64,000 bases of DNA from Thioclava arctica (GCF_040892615.1 NZ_JBFRYC010000016.1:1-64000); one strand, 5' to 3'. Positions 25,709 through 34,870 are shown, counted from the first letter of the stretch. Translations and numbers: made by a program. The notes: generated by a model not told the origin, from the sequence alone.

Positions 25709-26716
25709 ATGACTGACATCCAATCCGCCAAGCAGGTCGTTCTCGACCATTACGCAGAGATCGCCGCTGCAACCCCTGCCACGATTGCCGAGGCCCTGGG
25801 TCGCAGAACACATCCCGACTGGCTCTGGCGCGGGATGCACCCTCTCCACGAACAAACCGGCGCAGGCGCAGTGGCAGAGGCGTTCTGGGGGCCCTTCCTG
25901 ACCTCCATGACACGTGTGCAGCGCCGACAGGACGTTTTCATGGCCGGTCCGAACCAGATCGACGGCTTCCGGTCGACCTGGGTCGTTTCGATGGGACATC
26001 TGATGGCGCTTTTCGACCGGGCATTTCTTGGGATCCGCCCAACCGGCAAGATCGCCATGTTGCGCTATGCGGAGTTCAACAAGGTCGAAGATGGTCAGAT
26101 CGTCGAGACGGCACTGTTCTTCGACCTGATTCACTTGATGCATCAAGCGGGCCTGCGCCCCCTGCCTCCTCAAACCGGTGCGCATCTGGTGCAGCCAGGT
26201 CCCGCAACCCATGACGGGCTTCTGTTCGACGGGCAAGACCCGGCGATGGGAGAGAAGACGCTTGCGCTCATCAACCGCATGATCGGCGACATCAATGATC
26301 ACCAGCAATACAAGGGTCCGGCGGACGAGCTCGCGGCGTGTTGGCACGACGATATGATCTGGTGGGGCCCTGACGGGATCGGTGCCACCTATACGATCCC
26401 ACGCTATATCGAGCAGCACCAGAAGCCGTTCCGAGCTCAGATCACAGATCGCAATTTCAACGGGCACCTCTGCCGTCTCGCGGAGGGGAATTTTGGCGGT
26501 TTCTTCGGCTGGCCCAATCTGACGCTTACACCCACCGGCGGCTACATGGGCCTCACCGCGAACGGGAAAACCACGGCCGACATGCGAGTGGTGGACATAT
26601 ATCGGCGAGAGGGCGACAAGCTCGCAGAGAACTGGATCTTCATCGACATGCTACATTTCCTGAACATGCAAGGGCTCGACGTGCTGGGTCGAATGGCGAG
26701 CCTGACACCGGAGTAA
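25709..26716 (+). CDS. NTF2/SnoaL-like two-domain protein
   Basis: 335 residues, paralogous to the gene at 18435-19487. Landmarks are HYAEIAAATPATIAEALG at the N-terminus, RYAEFNKVEDGQIVET mid-way, MIWWGPDGIGATYTIPRY and VVDIYRREGDKLAENWIFID. Start ATG 25709 follows a purine-rich AGGCTAACAG. It is divergent from the transporter operon and shares its double operator, so it belongs to the LacI regulon. It probably acts on the imported compound or its first product; the reaction is unknown. Confidence 0.78.
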   Translation: MTDIQSAKQVVLDHYAEIAAATPATIAEALGRRTHPDWLWRGMHPLHEQTGAGAVAEAFWGPFLTSMTRVQRRQDVFMAGPNQIDGFRSTWVVSMGHLMALFDRAFLGIRPTGKIAMLRYAEFNKVEDGQIVETALFFDLIHLMHQAGLRPLPPQTGAHLVQPGPATHDGLLFDGQDPAMGEKTLALINRMIGDINDHQQYKGPADELAACWHDDMIWWGPDGIGATYTIPRYIEQHQKPFRAQITDRNFNGHLCRLAEGNFGGFFGWPNLTLTPTGGYMGLTANGKTTADMRVVDIYRREGDKLAENWIFIDMLHFLNMQGLDVLGRMASLTPE

Positions 26717-26752
26717 TCCGGCGCGTCCGGCGGCCCGCCAAGCTCGGAAATG

Positions 26753-27076
26753 TTACGTCAGCACTGTAACCCAGTGGCGCAGCTTGACCGTGTCTTGCGC
26801 GGCCAGCCAATGCGTGAGCGCGTGCAGATCGCCCTCGCCCTGATCCTCAACGCGCAGCGAAATCACGCCGCCGGCCGTGCAGCGCAGCAGATTGAGCTTC
26901 AACCCGGCGCCGCGCAAACCGGTCGCGCAGATCGCAACACCCTGCAACGGATCATCAGCCTCGAAATCCAGTTCATAGAGGAAACGCGCCCCCGGAAACG
27001 CACGCCGTGTCTCGTTAATCTGTGCTGCGGGCACAGGGGCATGGTGTAGACACGTATCTTGCAGGGCAATGCCCAT
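26753..27076 (-). CDS. Hypothetical protein, 107 aa
   Basis: ATG 27076 has a near-perfect AAGGAGGT ribosome site, which supports a real gene on this strand rather than the overlapping plus-strand frame. The protein alternates predicted strands and helices (FLYELDFEAD, GVISLRVEDQ, DLHALTHWLAAQD), somewhat like a small ferredoxin-like/ACT fold, but I recognise no family. It converges with the NTF2-like gene, leaving 36 bp between stops. Confidence 0.6.
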   Translation of the reverse strand: MGIALQDTCLHHAPVPAAQINETRRAFPGARFLYELDFEADDPLQGVAICATGLRGAGLKLNLLRCTAGGVISLRVEDQGEGDLHALTHWLAAQDTVKLRHWVTVLT

Positions 27077-27484
27077 CGCGACCTCCTTTCGCGCCTCGGC
27101 GCGGATAGTTGGAAGAAAACGCGATGGTTTTCTTCGCTTTAGCTGTATTTATTTCGCGCCCGCAAGCTGATGCTCAAATCGGCGCGTTACTGATCCCAGT
27201 AAATACACCGCCCGAGCGACAAAGAAAAGAGCACGTTTTCATGAGGTCCGCGGGCTAGGTGTTTAGTCCCAGTGTGTGATGGACACTCCCCGAATGGATA
27301 CACAGCGCCCTTTATTGACACAATTACCAGCCGTTGAGACAGCGTTAACGGCTTCCTCCGAGTTGCTGGATTGGTGGAACAGTTCGGTAGACGAAATAAA
27401 GGCGTTGGTCCGCAACGCTGGCTAACCCTATCCGCAAGTAGTTCTCACGCGAGGCCCGGTTGCATCATTAACGCCCTTAAAACC
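27077..27484. other. Gap with IS481 3'-end scar and a possible 43-aa ORF
   Basis: 27255-27272 (CTAGGTGTTTAGTCCCAG) is identical to the last codons and stop (LGLNT) of the IS481 remnant at 46242, so an IS481 tail once ended here on the minus strand. A plus-strand ORF at 27294-27425 would encode MDTQRPLLTQLPAVETALTA followed by an amphipathic SSELLDWWNSSVDEIKALV. It has no ribosome site, so I do not call it a gene. Nothing else was seen. Confidence 0.4.
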
Positions 27485-28897
27485 TCAGATTTGCGCGATC
27501 GTGACCGGGACAGAGCGAGCTTCAATTTCGCGAGCGGCGTCGAATAACACGTCTTCTCGGAACCGCGATGCCACCATCTGTATCCCAAGCGGAGCGCCAT
27601 CCGGGGTTTCTCCACTAGCAAGCGCCAAGGCAGGTAATCCGGTGACGGGTAGCCCGACCATAGACATCTGCGCGCGCCAGACACGGCGATAATCCTCGTC
27701 GGTGCCCAGATCAAGATCATCGGGGAAAGGAAGCTCCGCACTGGGTGGCAGCAAAACAATCGGATATTGCTGTAAAAACACGTTCCAGGCGCGCGTGATT
27801 TCGGCACGGCGGATCAGGGCCAGAGGGATGGCATCAGGTGCGAGAGAACGCACGAAGTCTCCTTGTCCCTCAAGCGCGCGCAACGCACCCGGATCGCCCT
27901 CTGCCTGTGCGGCGGCATATTTTCCTGAATAATCATGTCCGAGCCAAAGAGTGATCTGAAGTTGCGCCGCCTCAGCAATCGGCGGCAGGGTTTCCACCTC
28001 ATCGACGACCCAACCGGCGGCGCGCAGCTTTTCGGCAGCTTCAAGCAAGACACCCTCAAGCGCCGGATCGGTATCCATCCCGTCCGGGCGCAGGCAAAGT
28101 GCTGCGCGCCGATCAACTGGCGGGCCGATCAACGGCGCGGGCACCGACCAGATGTCACGCGGATCAGGTTTCGCCATGGCGGTGAAACCCAACCACAGAT
28201 CTGCGACCGAGCGGGCTAGCGGGCCCGAGGCCGCCATGATCTGGCCACCAATGTCGCGTTCGGCACCACTTTCATTATGCGCGGCAATGCGCCCGAAGCT
28301 GGGTCGCAGCCCATGCACGCCACAGGCATAAGCCGGGTAGCGCACAGAGCCCGCAATGTCAGTTCCGTGAGCGATCGCGCCAATCCCGGCCGCGACTGCG
28401 GCCCCTGCCCCACCTGAAGATCCGCCGGGTGTTATATCTTTGCGGCGTGGATTGTAGGTGTGACCGTGTAGCTGGTTATTGGTAAACCAGCGATAGCTGA
28501 AAGCCGGAGTGTTTGTCCTGCCAAGGCTCACTGCTCCCGCGCCCAGCAGGTTCTCGACAACGGGGCTACTAACAGTTGCAATCAGATTTTTCTGTGACCG
28601 AAGCCCGTTTGTCGTCGCATAGCCACGCTGGTCGACAATCACCTTGATCGTCACCGGCACCCCGGCCAATGGCCCCGGATCCACGCCACGCGCGATCCGA
28701 TCATCAATCGCATCGGCGGCGGCGAGCGTCTCGTCGGGCCGACATTCAACGACCGCGTTGATCATCGGATTGACTGCTTCAAGCCGGTCGAGCCCCGCTT
28801 GCGCCACTTCGCGTGCGCTGATTTTGCGCGCGCGCACAAGCGCTGCGATTTGCGTCGCGCCAAGCGCCCAAAGCGGGGTGTCTGCTAGATCGGTCAT
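27485..28897 (-). CDS. Amidase (amidase-signature family)
   Basis: The start is ATG 28897 with AGGAG eight bases upstream; 470 residues. The Ser-cisSer-Lys triad is visible: Lys85 in PVTIKV, cis-Ser160/161 in GGSSGG, and nucleophile Ser184 in GTDIAGSVRYPA. These enzymes hydrolyse amides to acid plus ammonia in the cytoplasm. The adjoining GntR regulator and Liv-type amide/amino-acid transporter (29829-34421) suggest uptake and hydrolysis of a small amide or ureide. The substrate is not readable. Confidence 0.88.
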   Translation of the reverse strand: MTDLADTPLWALGATQIAALVRARKISAREVAQAGLDRLEAVNPMINAVVECRPDETLAAADAIDDRIARGVDPGPLAGVPVTIKVIVDQRGYATTNGLRSQKNLIATVSSPVVENLLGAGAVSLGRTNTPAFSYRWFTNNQLHGHTYNPRRKDITPGGSSGGAGAAVAAGIGAIAHGTDIAGSVRYPAYACGVHGLRPSFGRIAAHNESGAERDIGGQIMAASGPLARSVADLWLGFTAMAKPDPRDIWSVPAPLIGPPVDRRAALCLRPDGMDTDPALEGVLLEAAEKLRAAGWVVDEVETLPPIAEAAQLQITLWLGHDYSGKYAAAQAEGDPGALRALEGQGDFVRSLAPDAIPLALIRRAEITRAWNVFLQQYPIVLLPPSAELPFPDDLDLGTDEDYRRVWRAQMSMVGLPVTGLPALALASGETPDGAPLGIQMVASRFREDVLFDAAREIEARSVPVTIAQI

Positions 28898-28985
28898 ACA
28901 AAGAACTCCTGTATTATCAATATTCAACAGTCGAACACGTCGAAACGCGTTCTTGCCGTAAGAGCGGCTTGGCTAAATTTGACGC

Positions 28986-29801
28986 TTAACGCGTCAAGAT
29001 CCTATCCATGTGAAAAGAAGCATCGAGCTTGCGCATGAAACGCGATGCGCAATCCATATGCTCGCTCATGATTGCTGCCGCTGCATCGGCATCGCGCGCG
29101 CGAAATGCCGCCAGCAAATCGCGATGAGCATCGACGTTGTGCGCGCCGAAATGATCGTGCTCGACCATCGCTTCGGAACGATAGCTCACAAGATCGCGCA
29201 ACATTGAATTCAGGAAACGGCACATGAAAATCAGCATCACGTTGTCTGAGGCCTCGCACAAAATGTCGTGGAACTCGGTCTCTGCGGTGCGAACCCGCTC
29301 TCGATCCTGCGCTTGATTGGCCGCATCGCAAAGCGCGATATTCTGCGCAAGCCGGGTCAGGTGCTCTTCGGTCAACCGCCCTGTCACGTTGCGCGCCAAA
29401 ACAACTTCGAGCGTTTGGCGCAACTCGTAAACCTGTGCGAAATCGAGCTTTTGAAAATGCAAGTAGCGGCGCAGCTGCTGAGTAACAATATCGATCGACG
29501 CGGCCTGAACCTCGGGCCCACCATTGGGCCCCGAAACCATGCGCAAAAGCCCCTCGACCTCGAGCGCTTTGAGCGCCTCGCGGATCGTCCCTTTGGAGCA
29601 ACCGTAATATTCCATGAGGCTGCGCTCGTTGGGAAGGCGGTCGCCCGGGTGCAACCCCTCGCGCGAGATCCGGCGGCGAATTTCCTCGGTGATTTGGTCG
29701 GACAGCTTGATCCGGGTCAGACGCCCGGCCGGGCGCGACGGTGTATCCTTGCCTATTCGCGCCATCTCGCGCGGTCCGTCTTTGTTGGTATGATCCGACA
29801 C
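28986..29801 (-). CDS. GntR-family regulator, FadR/FCD subfamily
   Basis: 271 residues. The winged helix-turn-helix at about residues 30-100 has LSDQITEEIRRRI, LPNERSLMEYYGCSKGTIRE and ALKALEVEGLL. The C-terminal all-helical FCD domain has YELRQTLEV, AETEFHDIL and a late DAHRDLLAAFRARDADAA with potential metal-binding Asp/His. It sits between the amidase and the Liv operon, all on one strand, and probably controls both in response to the substrate. Confidence 0.88.
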   Translation of the reverse strand: MSDHTNKDGPREMARIGKDTPSRPAGRLTRIKLSDQITEEIRRRISREGLHPGDRLPNERSLMEYYGCSKGTIREALKALEVEGLLRMVSGPNGGPEVQAASIDIVTQQLRRYLHFQKLDFAQVYELRQTLEVVLARNVTGRLTEEHLTRLAQNIALCDAANQAQDRERVRTAETEFHDILCEASDNVMLIFMCRFLNSMLRDLVSYRSEAMVEHDHFGAHNVDAHRDLLAAFRARDADAAAAIMSEHMDCASRFMRKLDASFHMDRILTR

Positions 29802-29828
29802 TCTTCATCCTTAATTGGTTCGGCGCGC

Positions 29829-30533
29829 TTAGGCGCTCACCCCTAGATAGCGATCAATCGTTGCGGGATCACGGGCAAATCCGGCCGCATCCGCGACATG
29901 CACGATGCGGCCCATTTCTAAGATGTAATGACGGTCGGCCAGCGCCCGGCACACGGCAAGGTTCTGCTCGACCAGCAAGATCGGCACGCCTGCATCGCGT
30001 ATCAGGCGGATCTGGTCCACGATCTCTTCGACGATGATCGGCGCGAGCCCCTCGACCGGTTCGTCCAGCATCAACACCTTCGGCCCCCCTAGAAGCGCGC
30101 GTGCAATGGAGAGCATCTGTTGCTCACCGCCAGAGAGCTTTCCTCCTCCATTGCGCCTGCGCTCTTCAAGGCGCGGGAATATCCGGTAGATGTCGGACAT
30201 TGCCCAAGGCGAGCCACGCCGCACCGCAATGCGCAGGTTCTCCTCGACGGTGAGTAGCTGGAAGATACCGCGATCCTCAGGCACCAATGACAGCCCCGCC
30301 GAGGCAATACGATGTGCAGGTTGGCCCGTCACATCGCGTCCGGACAACTCGACCCGACCCGAACGCGGCGTCAGGGCTCCGACTGCGGATTTGAGCGTCG
30401 TGCTTTTCCCCGCGCCGTTGCGCCCAAGCAGCGTCACGATTTCGCCCTCGCCCAGTTCAAGTGACACTCCTTGCAGGATGTGGCTCTTGCCGTAATAGCT
30501 TTGCAGATCAGTGATCCGAAGTGCCGCTGTCAT
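29829..30533 (-). CDS. livF: Branched-chain amino acid-type ABC ATP-binding protein LivF
   Basis: 234 residues. Walker A GRNGAGKS is at 37-44, the signature is LSGGEQQML, Walker B is VLMLDEPVEGLAP, and LLVEQN has the switch region of LivF. It has no fused domain. Its ATG overlaps the LivG stop, so the two subunits are translationally coupled. The family imports branched amino acids, amides or urea; here the amidase suggests an amide. Confidence 0.88.
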   Translation of the reverse strand: MTAALRITDLQSYYGKSHILQGVSLELGEGEIVTLLGRNGAGKSTTLKSAVGALTPRSGRVELSGRDVTGQPAHRIASAGLSLVPEDRGIFQLLTVEENLRIAVRRGSPWAMSDIYRIFPRLEERRRNGGGKLSGGEQQMLSIARALLGGPKVLMLDEPVEGLAPIIVEEIVDQIRLIRDAGVPILLVEQNLAVCRALADRHYILEMGRIVHVADAAGFARDPATIDRYLGVSA

Positions 30534-31297
30534 GCGATATCTCCCGTGATCATATTGCCGAGATAGGCCCGCTTGACCTCAGGATCTTCACGCACCTGTG
30601 CAGGCGGTCCCTCAACGAGCTTGCGACCCAAACGCATCACCGTCACCGTGTCCGAGATGTTCATCACGATGCCCATATTATGCTCGATGAACAGCACCGT
30701 GTGATCCCCACCCAGATCGCGGATCAGTGTCTTCATACCGTCGATATCGTCGATCCCCATTCCAGAGGTCGGCTCGTCAAGAAGGATTACCCGCGGGCGG
30801 GCCGCGATCGCCATGCCAACCTCAAGCCGGCGCTGCTGACCGTGTGACAACTCACCTGCGGGTCGCGTTGCTACGTTTTGTAAAGACAATCGCTCGATCA
30901 CCGCATCGGCCGTTTCTAGGATCTCGGTGCTCGCCTCAGCGCGGCGCCACGGGATCAGTGCTTGCCACGGCGTGCGCCCTTGGGCGGCGAGGCGCAGATT
31001 TTCGCGCAGGCTTAGCTCGGGAAACAGGCTCGTGACCTGAAACGAACGCGCAATTCCCAATCGGACTCGGTCGTCATCCGAGGCGCGGGTAATATCACGC
31101 CCCTCTAGCTCAATCCGGCCACTGTTGGCCGAAACGGTGCCCGTCAGCGCATGAAACAGCGTTGTCTTGCCCGCTCCGTTGGGACCGATCACCGAATGGA
31201 CGGAATTACGTTTAACGGCGAGGTCAACCTCACTGAGCGCATCGAACGAACCGTAACGCACACCCAGGCCCCGTGTTTGCAAAGCAATCTCAGACAT
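30530..31297 (-). CDS. livG: Branched-chain amino acid-type ABC ATP-binding protein LivG
   Basis: I choose ATG 31297 (MSEIALQTRGLGVRYG), which overlaps the LivM stop by 8 bp; 255 residues. Walker A GPNGAGKT is at 38-45, the signature is LSHGQQRRLE (the LSHG variant usual in LivG), Walker B is VILLDEPTSGM, and the His loop is FIEHNM. It forms the ATPase pair with LivF. Confidence 0.9.
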   Translation of the reverse strand: MSEIALQTRGLGVRYGSFDALSEVDLAVKRNSVHSVIGPNGAGKTTLFHALTGTVSANSGRIELEGRDITRASDDDRVRLGIARSFQVTSLFPELSLRENLRLAAQGRTPWQALIPWRRAEASTEILETADAVIERLSLQNVATRPAGELSHGQQRRLEVGMAIAARPRVILLDEPTSGMGIDDIDGMKTLIRDLGGDHTVLFIEHNMGIVMNISDTVTVMRLGRKLVEGPPAQVREDPEVKRAYLGNMITGDIA

Positions 31298-32261
31298 CGG
31301 GACCCTCCTTTTTCGAGGTGGCAAACCGCGCGATGGTGCCGTCCCAGAGCCGCTCGACCAGTCCCCAAAGACCGCGTTGGAAAAACAGCGCTACAGCGAC
31401 CAGAACAAGGCCCAACAACAGCAACCAACGTGGCCAGATAACCGAAAGCGTATCGGCAAGCACAAGATAAAAACCCGCACCCACCACCGAGCCGAAGAGG
31501 CTGGTAGAGCCGCCAATGATTGTCATCACGAGGATCATTTCGCTGGTGTGGTAGTTTATGCTCTCGAGCGGCGCGATGCCGATCAACATAGCATGTAACG
31601 CCCCGCCTAGCGCAGTGATCGCTCCCGAGATCGCAAAGGCCTCAATCTTGAACAGCCGCACGGGAAAGCCGATTGCAGCGGCGCGCCCCTCGTTCTCGCG
31701 GATTGCAAGCAAGGTCCGCCCAAAGGTTGAGCGCGTAACGACCAAAAGCAACGAAAAGATCACCAGAAAGAACAGCGCAACATAAGTGTAATAACTCCAC
31801 GGACCATCCAACGTATGGCCCATGAGCTGAGGACGCGGCACGCCAAGCAGCCCGTTATCGCCGCCTGTGATGTCGCTAAACGTATACGCGAGGAAATAGA
31901 ACATCTGCGAAAATGCCAACGTCAGCATCACGAAATAAACGCCCTGACGGCGAATTGAGAACCACCCCACCGCCGTTGCGACGACGGCCCCCAACACCAC
32001 TGCGCAGAGCATCACAAGCGGCACCGGCACCTGCCAGCGGGTCGTCAGAACGCCCGCCACATAGGTGCCCAATCCAAAGAATATGCCTTGGCCAAACGAG
32101 AGAAGCCCGGTGTAGCCCAGCAAGAGATTACAGGCTGCAACAACCATCGCATAAATCAGGATTTCTGTGGCGAGGATGCCCGAGCTGAGCACCAGCGGCA
32201 AGATCACCACGGTCGCGAGCGCCAAGAATATCTGGACTTTAACTGTGTCGAGAACATGCAC
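31290..32261 (-). CDS. livM: Branched-chain amino acid-type ABC permease LivM
   Basis: 323 residues, strongly hydrophobic with about eight helices. Family landmarks are AACNLLLGYTGLLSFGQG near residue 45, the cytoplasmic loop TFGRTLLAIRENEGRAAAIG, and MIIGGSTSLFGSVVGAGF-like MTIIGGSTSLFG. It forms the inner-membrane channel with LivH. Confidence 0.9.
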   Translation of the reverse strand: MHVLDTVKVQIFLALATVVILPLVLSSGILATEILIYAMVVAACNLLLGYTGLLSFGQGIFFGLGTYVAGVLTTRWQVPVPLVMLCAVVLGAVVATAVGWFSIRRQGVYFVMLTLAFSQMFYFLAYTFSDITGGDNGLLGVPRPQLMGHTLDGPWSYYTYVALFFLVIFSLLLVVTRSTFGRTLLAIRENEGRAAAIGFPVRLFKIEAFAISGAITALGGALHAMLIGIAPLESINYHTSEMILVMTIIGGSTSLFGSVVGAGFYLVLADTLSVIWPRWLLLLGLVLVAVALFFQRGLWGLVERLWDGTIARFATSKKEGPDV

Positions 32262-32264
32262 CGC

Positions 32265-33119
32265 TTAGATCCTCCCCAGAAGGCCACGCGGACGGATCGC
32301 GATCACCGCTGCCATAGCGATATAGATGAATAGCTGCGCACCCTGCGGCCAGATGGTCGACATGAGGCTTTGGGTGATGCCGATCAGCAGGCCAGCCACG
32401 AGCGCGCCGGAATAGCTGCCCATACCACCGATCACCACGACCACGAAGGCCACTGACAGCGCCTCAGCCCCCATGAAGGGGTCTACCCCGCGGATCGGTG
32501 CTGCCAGCGCTCCAGCAAGACCAGCAAGCCCAGCACCGAACGCAAAGACGGCGGTATTGATGCGCATGGTGTTGTAGCCCAGAAGCGCCATATTCGAGGC
32601 CGATTCCGATCCGGCCCGCACGATCGCCCCCAACCGCGTGCCCTCAAGCAGCCACCACAGCCCACCAGCCAGAACCGCCGTGACCGCGATCGTGAAGAGG
32701 CGGTATTGCGGATAGACGAAATTGCCCAGCATCACCACGCCGTTCAACCCATCTGGCGTCGGCACCGAGCCCCCTATTGGCCCCCATATAATGATCGCAA
32801 GTTCTTGGAACACAAGCGCAATCCCGACCGTCACGAGGATATGGAACGTGTGGGGCAATTTATAAATGCGGTGCAGCAGCAGCGCCTCGATAGCGCCAGC
32901 GACTAACGCGACAACTAGCGTCGCAATTGGCAGCGCAATCCAAAAACTCACACCGCGATCGACCAGATCATAGGTAAGATAGGCACCCAGAAGATAAAAC
33001 GCGCCATGGGCGAAATTCACGAATTGCAGCAGTCCGAAGATGATGCTTAGCCCGGCTGCGAGCAGAAAATACAGCATCCCAAGTCCGATGCCGTTGAGGA
33101 TCTGGAACAAATAGATCAC
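32265..33119 (-). CDS. livH: Branched-chain amino acid-type ABC permease LivH
   Basis: I favour GTG 33119 (reading VIYLFQILNGIGLGMLYFLL), because GGGAG lies about 9 bases upstream; a TTG at 33143 would add 8 residues. It has 284 residues and about eight helices. Motifs are GLLQFVNFAHGAFYLLGAYL, the EAA-like RAGSESASNMALLGYN, and GGMGSYSGALVAGL. Only three bases separate it from livM. Confidence 0.88.
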   Translation of the reverse strand: MIYLFQILNGIGLGMLYFLLAAGLSIIFGLLQFVNFAHGAFYLLGAYLTYDLVDRGVSFWIALPIATLVVALVAGAIEALLLHRIYKLPHTFHILVTVGIALVFQELAIIIWGPIGGSVPTPDGLNGVVMLGNFVYPQYRLFTIAVTAVLAGGLWWLLEGTRLGAIVRAGSESASNMALLGYNTMRINTAVFAFGAGLAGLAGALAAPIRGVDPFMGAEALSVAFVVVVIGGMGSYSGALVAGLLIGITQSLMSTIWPQGAQLFIYIAMAAVIAIRPRGLLGRI

Positions 33120-33209
33120 GGGGACACGCTCCCAAATTGCCAAATTGCGCGGTCAGGACACCGCCGGGACAGGCTGCCCCAGCGGATCGATCAAACGAGA
33201 TCAGCCCTC

Positions 33210-34421
33210 TTAGCTGGGCATCTTGCAGCCAGCCGCTTCCGGGTCGAGGAAGGATTGCCCAGAGTGGATGATCTCGGCGTAATCATCCTTGTCCTTCATG
33301 TCGGCCTTGGCCTTTCCCTTGAGCAGGTAATAGTTCTTGATCACTTGGTGGTCGGCAGCGCGCACCGTTTCTGGCCCTGTCAGGCCGTCATAAGTCATAC
33401 CTTCAAGCTCTTTGGCGACCGCAGGCCCTTCCGTGCTGCCAGCCATGAGCGCGGCCTCCAGCAGCAACTTCGAGATGATGTAGGATCCTGCCAGCGAGTA
33501 ATTCGGATTGTAGCCGAATTTTTCCTGCACAGCTTTCACCAGCGCCTGGTTCGCAGGCGCTTCGGCAGCGTGCCAGTATTGCGCTCCGAAATAGACGCCT
33601 TCGCAGGTATCGGCACCCAGTTCTTCGAACTGCTCGAGGCCCGAAGCCCACGCAACGACGATGGTCATGCGTTGCTTCATGCCAAACGAGATCGCTTGAC
33701 GCAGCGTAGCCGAGGATTGCGAGCCGAAGTTCAGCAGCAACAACACGTCGGGTTGCGCGGATAAGGCGTTTGTCAGGTAGCCTGAAAATTCACGCTCGCT
33801 CAGCGAATGATAGCTGTTACCAACATGCTCGATGCCCTTCTCCTTGAACACATCCTTGGCTGCGCTCAAAAGCCCCTCGCCAAAGACGTATTGCGGCGTA
33901 ATCGTATACCACTTCTTAGCGTCAGGAAGCATGTCGATCAGCGGCCGCACGGTCTCGTTGATGGCGCCGTAGGTCGGCACGGACCAACGAAAAGTCGATT
34001 GGTTGCAATCCTTGCCAGTAATCTCATCGGCACCTGCGGTTGTCATCAAGACCCCACCAGCGCGTCCGGCTTCTTTACCCATGGCCAGAGAAACCGAGGA
34101 CAGGATGCCGCCCGCAAACAACTTGGCGCCGTCTTGGCTTGCCGCGTCTTGCACCCTGCGCACAGCGGTCGCAGGCTTACCCTCTGTATCGAGATCGAGC
34201 GTCGAGATTTCAACGCCATGTGCCGCTGCCACCTCATCGGCGGCGAGCTTTGCGCCAATCACAGCGTATTTGCCATTGGCGGCAAATGCCCCCGAGATTG
34301 GCACCGGCACGGCAAGCGTGATCGGAGCTCCTTGAGCAAGCACTTGCCCAGAGAGAAATGGCATAGCGAGCGCCCCGGTGGTCAGAGCAGACGTAGCCAG
34401 AAACTTGCGTCGAGTAATCAT
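33210..34421 (-). CDS. ABC transporter substrate-binding protein, LivK/amide type
   Basis: 403 residues. The N-terminus has a twin-arginine-like signal (ITRRKFLATSALTTGALAMPF, cleavage near VLAQG), so it may be exported folded through Tat. The type-I binding fold follows (ITLAVPVPISGAFAANG, then AKLAADEVAAAHG and later VVAWASGLEQFEELG). It is the first gene of the Liv operon and delivers ligand to LivHM. The ligand is likely an amide, a ureide or a branched amino acid. Confidence 0.88.
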   Translation of the reverse strand: MITRRKFLATSALTTGALAMPFLSGQVLAQGAPITLAVPVPISGAFAANGKYAVIGAKLAADEVAAAHGVEISTLDLDTEGKPATAVRRVQDAASQDGAKLFAGGILSSVSLAMGKEAGRAGGVLMTTAGADEITGKDCNQSTFRWSVPTYGAINETVRPLIDMLPDAKKWYTITPQYVFGEGLLSAAKDVFKEKGIEHVGNSYHSLSEREFSGYLTNALSAQPDVLLLLNFGSQSSATLRQAISFGMKQRMTIVVAWASGLEQFEELGADTCEGVYFGAQYWHAAEAPANQALVKAVQEKFGYNPNYSLAGSYIISKLLLEAALMAGSTEGPAVAKELEGMTYDGLTGPETVRAADHQVIKNYYLLKGKAKADMKDKDDYAEIIHSGQSFLDPEAAGCKMPS

Positions 34422-34746
34422 GATGGTTCCCCGTTGTGTTTTTGGTCGTTTGTAAAGTTGATCATAACTATACGCATAGATTCAACAAACTATTCGTGAT
34501 AGTGCGGCAATCGCATGAAATCGCCTAATTTTTAAGCACACCTGGACAAAGGAAGCCGGAAATGAAGATATAAATCTCCAAGTCCATTTGGATGTTCCAC
34601 GGCATCAGGGCCCTCCAGCACCTAACGTTGCCGGACAATCAGCCCCATTGGCACCCTCTCCGGTTCAAACAAGCGGAACAAAGAAATCTCTTTGCAACCG
34701 CAAGATCCTTGCGAGTTTGAAAATAGCCTTGATTCAGATGAAAATT

Positions 34747-34779
34747 GGTGTGACAGGTGTCACACCAGACTGTCACACC
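34747..34779. repeat. Inverted plus direct repeats of TGTCACACC upstream of integrase
   Basis: GGTGTGACA at 34747-34755 and TGTCACACC at 34758-34766 form a perfect 9-bp palindrome with a 2-bp centre. A third TGTCACACC follows at 34771-34779. Tandem binding sites for an excisionase, an integrase arm domain or a repressor would look like this. No direct proof. Confidence 0.6.
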
Positions 34780-34833
34780 ATCGGCGGCTCTGCGGAACCT
34801 GATCTCAACAAGATCAATGGGTTACATAGAGAC

Positions 34834-34870
34834 GAAGATGGCTCCGATCCCTACCGCCGGAGCCATCTTC
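34834..34870. repeat. 13-bp perfect inverted repeat upstream of integrase
   Basis: GAAGATGGCTCCG at 34834-34846 pairs with 34858-34870 around an 11-nt loop. It lacks a T-run. It could be an attachment-site or transcript hairpin at the island edge. Confidence 0.6.

Noticed and set aside
24419..26467. 682-codon minus-strand open frame including the ABC ATPase
   Set aside because: The conserved ATPase begins at ATG 25474; the upstream part is antisense to the NTF2-like gene and crosses the operators.
27294..27425. 43-aa ORF as a gene
   Set aside because: It lacks a ribosome site and lies next to an IS481 scar; kept only as a note.
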